Positions 8,546-11,517 of a stretch of 11,517 nt of DNA are shown here, piece by piece. The stretch lies in assembly GCA_033297075.1 (NCBI GenBank), contig MU858422.1, positions 1 through 11,517 of the forward strand. The letters run 5' to 3'. The position numbers and the translations under genes are program-made. Source of the DNA: Rhypophila decipiens. Lineage: Eukaryota; Ascomycota; Sordariomycetes; Sordariales; Naviculisporaceae. The number at the start of each line of letters is the position of its first letter. The first letter of the stretch is position 1. The notes below the pieces were generated by a model, which ran no database searches, had not been told where the DNA came from, and saw only the letters and a program-made list of their open reading frames with translations.

Positions 8546-8714
8546 CTCTTCTGAGCAAGCAGGTGGGGCCCATTACGGTTCCGTCAGATGTGACGCCAAG
8601 CGGTGACAAGGAAAATCCGGGCACGTCTAAACATCATACACCCGTACTATACCTTACAAAGTGTGCAAAGATCTGAAGAGTTAGTGCGGTAACTTTACCA
8701 AGTTCCTAAGGAAA

Positions 8715-8754
8715 GGGCGCAGGCCACAAGCTTGAATTTGTAAATTCAGCGCCC
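8715..8754. repeat. nested inverted repeat
   Basis: GGGCGC (8715-8720) pairs with GCGCCC (8749-8754). Inside that, GAATTT-GT-AAATTC (8734-8747) is a perfect 6+2+6 palindrome. It could be a protein-binding site in the divergent promoter or a chance structure. Confidence 0.4.
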
Positions 8755-9250
8755 TCTCCAGCACTTTCCAGTGAGCAGTTACTTGAGCCTTGGCTTGTAC
8801 CTGGCCCCATTGACATTCCTGATCCCTGTATACCTCGTGGATACAGAGTACCACCCTCCTACCCAAGAATAAGTAGGGTCGGGTCACTTTTCTATCAATT
8901 CAGCCCAGGAACCGTGTACCATAGGTCCTGTCAGTTGAGTTGCAATAATGATTTCGAACTTGTCTGCAATACTTCAACAGAGGTGCAGTCAGGTTTTCGA
9001 GGGGCTTTGTCACTGATTCGCGATCCCGGCCCGGAGGTATGACGTACAGCCGATTACGCATGGACTATGGATGATGGACAATGAGACGTGATTGGTACCC
9101 GATCAGTATGGGTGGAGACTCTGGCTACTTACCTAGGGAGTGGGGCTCGGTTTGGCTGCCCGGGCAGACATTCTGACCAACGTCCCTGCGGGAAATGTCC
9201 AACGACCCCATCATCTGAGGGGAGCTCTCCTTGTTCGTCGTGGGGTCAAG

Positions 9251-11224
9251 ATGGATTTTTCCGCCGAACTCGAGTCTCCTCGCCAGAGTCTCAGCCGCGA
9301 AATCCTCGGCCATGTCACCGAGGCACCGCGGGAGTTCTCATCCACAGAGCGTATCAATCGTCCCGTTTTACGATTCCAATTGTTCGTAGAGGACGCTGAT
9401 GATCACGGAGACGACGAATGCGACAACTGTGATGGCGCCGTACCGGCCACCTGCCGGCTACTTATATCAGTGAGTAACGTCCTGATTGCCAGACCGGCAT
9501 CACATGTCCTGTCCCAGTGCTGAGACGTTTGACAGAGACGGCTTGACTTGTCGGGAATCACGGAGTCTGCAGAATTGGGCTCACAGGCCAGGGCGCCGTC
9601 ACTGGGAGTCGGAGAAACCGACCAAGATTCCCTTGCAACAACTGCAACACCCCCGTTGCCGTCACCGACTCTTTGCCCATCCAATCGGTCCACTTCCTGC
9701 CCAGACTCTCCCAGGGAAAGCACCCGTCGGAGAAAGGGGATTAGCGGGCTCCGGCCTGTTCGTGCCGATATCACCGTTGTAGATGGCATTGACACCCAGC
9801 GACAGATGCAGGTCGTCGCCCGCAGCTTTCCCAAGCGATCGAAAATCGACAAGGAAGCCGTTGCATCTCTCAAGGAAGCTTCTCTGGACAAATTCATCGT
9901 CGGCATCTGGGAGCATATCCACGGAGGGGCCGATCTCGATCCCCAAAGCATTCTTGAGCAGTGGCAGGCAGCCGCGTCGGCCGCAGGCAGCACGGGCGCT
10001 GCGACGATGGGCAACACGGGGCGCAACCCTGGCTTTGGTCTCTTGCCTGCTATGGCTAGCCCTGCCGAGGTTGGCGGGTCCTTCAACCAGAGCAATGCCT
10101 TCTGTCGCAAGGTCACCCAGGCTAGTCGTACCTGTCGATCCATCGAGGTGGTTGTACAGGCGCGCTGGATTGAGCACTTTGAGTCCTACATCAACTTTAT
10201 GGCCTCGTCCAACCCGTCCATGTCGACAAAGAAGTGTCGGAAAGCGGTATTGTTGGAGGCTTGCAAGGATTTTGGATGGACCGAGAAGGATATGCGCAAT
10301 AGGATGCGCATATGGAGCGGATACAAGGAGCTCAAGGATGCTGGTGGTTGGGCTGCCATCGTTTTCGCCGGCATGGGTATCTACCGCTTTTGCAAGTATC
10401 GCATCGGCTTCGACGCCGAGAGCATGCAGGGCTTGCGGGCGCTTCGCCCGAGGATCGAGGTGGCCGCCGACACCCTGCATCCGAACTGGCGTCATTTGCT
10501 GGCCGTCGTTGGCGAGTCGTCAGAGGCGCGTTTCACGGGCCACCCGCACGACTGGGTCGTCTTCCCTTGCGGCTCGGAGCCTGTACCGCTCCGCTCCACG
10601 TACCTCGAACGCCACTCCCTGTTCAACTTCGAGCACCTCGACGAGTCCATCGTCGATGTCCGTGCCTGGGGAGGGGACGATCCGCGATGGGTGCTACCGC
10701 CTACCGCATTGGCTTGCCCCAAAGCCGCCTTCACATGTCGCAGCTGCGGTCAAGAGCAGTCGGATGATGCAAAGGTGAATGCCTGCTACTGCTTCCCGTC
10801 TCTCTTTGGAGGTACTCGGGCGGTCAGCCCGGTGCAAGTCTTCCACACGTCCAACGGACGTAACAACGGCCTCCAGGCACTCATGCCGTTTGATCGCGGC
10901 ACGGCGGTCGGCGAGTTTGTCGGGCTTGTTACCAAAGACCTGCAAGACGTTGACGTGCTGAGCAGCTCGACGAGCAGCCGCCCCTATCAGATCTGGCAGG
11001 GTAGGCAGGGCAACTACACCCGTTTTGCGAACCACAGTTGCAGGCCCAATGCACAGTTCCAAAGCTTTGTGTGGATGAGTATAGAGCGCATCATCTTGGT
11101 GAGCAAAGGGATCGGTGCCGGCGAGGAGATCACGGTGGATTATTCGGAGAGTTACTGGTGCGGCCTTGACAAGGAGTGCCTCTGCGGTGAAAGTTGCTGT
11201 AGGTATCGGACCGGCGGTCCATGA
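9251..11224 (+). CDS. SET-domain protein (putative lysine methyltransferase)
   Basis: My model is join(9251..9469,9536..11224): one 66-bp intron (GTGAGT...GACAG, phase 0), 635 residues, no internal stop. The start is the first in-frame ATG, in good context (A at -3, G at +4). Residues 1-270 are polar and low in recognisable motifs. About 283-365 is a compact, probably helical block (WIEHFESYINF, KDFGWTEKDMRNRMRIW, GMGIYRFCKYRIGF). A Cys-rich patch follows at about 473-492 (CRSCGQ...ACYCF). The SET domain is about 505-610: RNNGLQAL...GTAVGEFVG, then the pseudoknot motifs FANHSCRPNAQF (near 572) and GEEITVDYSESYW (near 602). A post-SET-like cysteine cluster ends the protein (CLCGESCC). SET proteins of this kind transfer methyl groups from S-adenosylmethionine to lysines, on histones or other proteins; the catalytic NHSC and tyrosine-bearing motifs are intact, so activity is plausible but the substrate is unknown. 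It is not a close match to SET1, SET2, DIM-5 or EZH2-type architectures. The gene is GC-rich and diverges from the BOR1-like gene. Confidence 0.88.
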
Positions 11225-11517
11225 CACGGTTATCGACCACCATACAATCCCGAACACAGAGAGTGTTCTTTAATTGATGGCCGCGGCCGAACGATCATAT
11301 ATCACCGATGCATGGTCACTGGCATCATCCCGCTGCCTAGGACGAACCTCGCAGCGAAAAAGTCGCGGCATCTGGGGAAAGGTGGGAGAGTAGGTGACTT
11401 GGTCTCCACGTCTACCATCTACGTGTCGGAATATCACACTTCTTGTCAAAATTGATTGATTGTGATTGTCTGCTCTGTTTTGCTCTCTGGCTTCGCCAGA
11501 GAGCTTCTCTTATAACT
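11225..11517. other. downstream region of the SET gene
   Basis: This region holds the 3' untranslated end of the SET gene and then non-coding sequence to the window edge. The only structure seen is the hairpin at 11482-11504. Confidence 0.5.
11482..11504. repeat. perfect 10-bp-arm hairpin at the window edge
   Basis: GCTCTCTGGC, loop TTC, GCCAGAGAGC. The arms are perfect complements and the sequence is more GC-rich than its AT-rich flanks. It may be the 3' hairpin of a Helitron, the tip of a small inverted-repeat element, or a transcript-end structure. No run of T follows, and fungal pol II does not use such terminators. Confidence 0.75.

Larger units (their letters stand above)
8424..9250. 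other. divergent promoter region between BOR1-like and SET genes
   Basis: This 827-bp spacer must carry both start regions. It holds a TATA-like box for the left gene, an ATTGG (inverted CCAAT, 9091-9095) on the SET side, and a nested palindrome at 8715-8754. No gene with convincing features was found in it. Confidence 0.5.

Noticed and set aside
9403..10495. Long minus-strand open frames over the SET gene
   Set aside because: They are shadows produced by GC-rich codons of the SET gene; no motifs were recognised and the plus strand has the NHSC and GEE...DY motifs in a single frame.
9783..10778. 331-codon plus-strand frame inside the SET gene
   Set aside because: It is Ser/Arg/Pro-rich, a typical off-frame translation, and lies wholly within the coding frame with SET homology.
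11482..11504. Hairpin as a bacterial-type terminator
   Set aside because: The sequence is eukaryotic and no T-run follows the stem.

Overview
This is nuclear DNA of a filamentous ascomycete, most likely Aspergillus or another Eurotiales fungus. The genes are split by short introns (54-114 bp) with fungal GT...AG signals. The recognisable proteins (ALG3, a peroxisomal D-amino acid oxidase, a BOR1-type SLC4 transporter and a SET protein of fungal type) fit that group. No RNA gene, CRISPR array or prokaryotic feature was seen.

Layout from left to right. Bases 1-315 are the right end of a Ty1/copia-type LTR retrotransposon: a scrap of internal sequence, a polypurine tract, then a 183-bp LTR bounded by TGTTG/CAACA. 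The LTR ends 5 bp from the stop codon of ALG3 (minus strand, 321-1859), the ER mannosyltransferase of N-glycan precursor assembly. ALG3 is otherwise well preserved but has an in-frame TGA in its third exon. Upstream of it on the same strand lies a broken D-amino acid oxidase (2081-3083). It keeps its catalytic C-terminal half and a peroxisomal AKL tail, but it has an in-frame TAG and has lost its N-terminal FAD-binding segment. At the point where that segment should begin, an unrelated plus-strand reading frame of unknown function starts (about 3088-3726), itself without a start codon. This looks like a rearrangement breakpoint.

After about 590 bp of AT-rich spacer comes a small four-exon minus-strand gene (4313-4982) that fits a secreted, eight-cysteine, two-motif beta/gamma-crystallin-like protein of 129 residues. 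A 1.26-kb spacer without a gene follows. Next is an intact six-exon BOR1-like borate/bicarbonate transporter (6240-8423, minus, 623 residues). It is divergently arranged with a two-exon SET-domain protein (9251-11224, plus, 635 residues). The window ends with a perfect 10-bp-arm hairpin near the right edge, spaced as in a Helitron 3' end but not provable from what is visible.

The genes do not form an obvious pathway. The left third (retroelement, ALG3 with a stop codon, truncated oxidase, orphan frame) looks like decaying or rearranged sequence, while the right two thirds carry intact spliced genes. All functional calls rest on reading protein motifs by eye; no database search was run.
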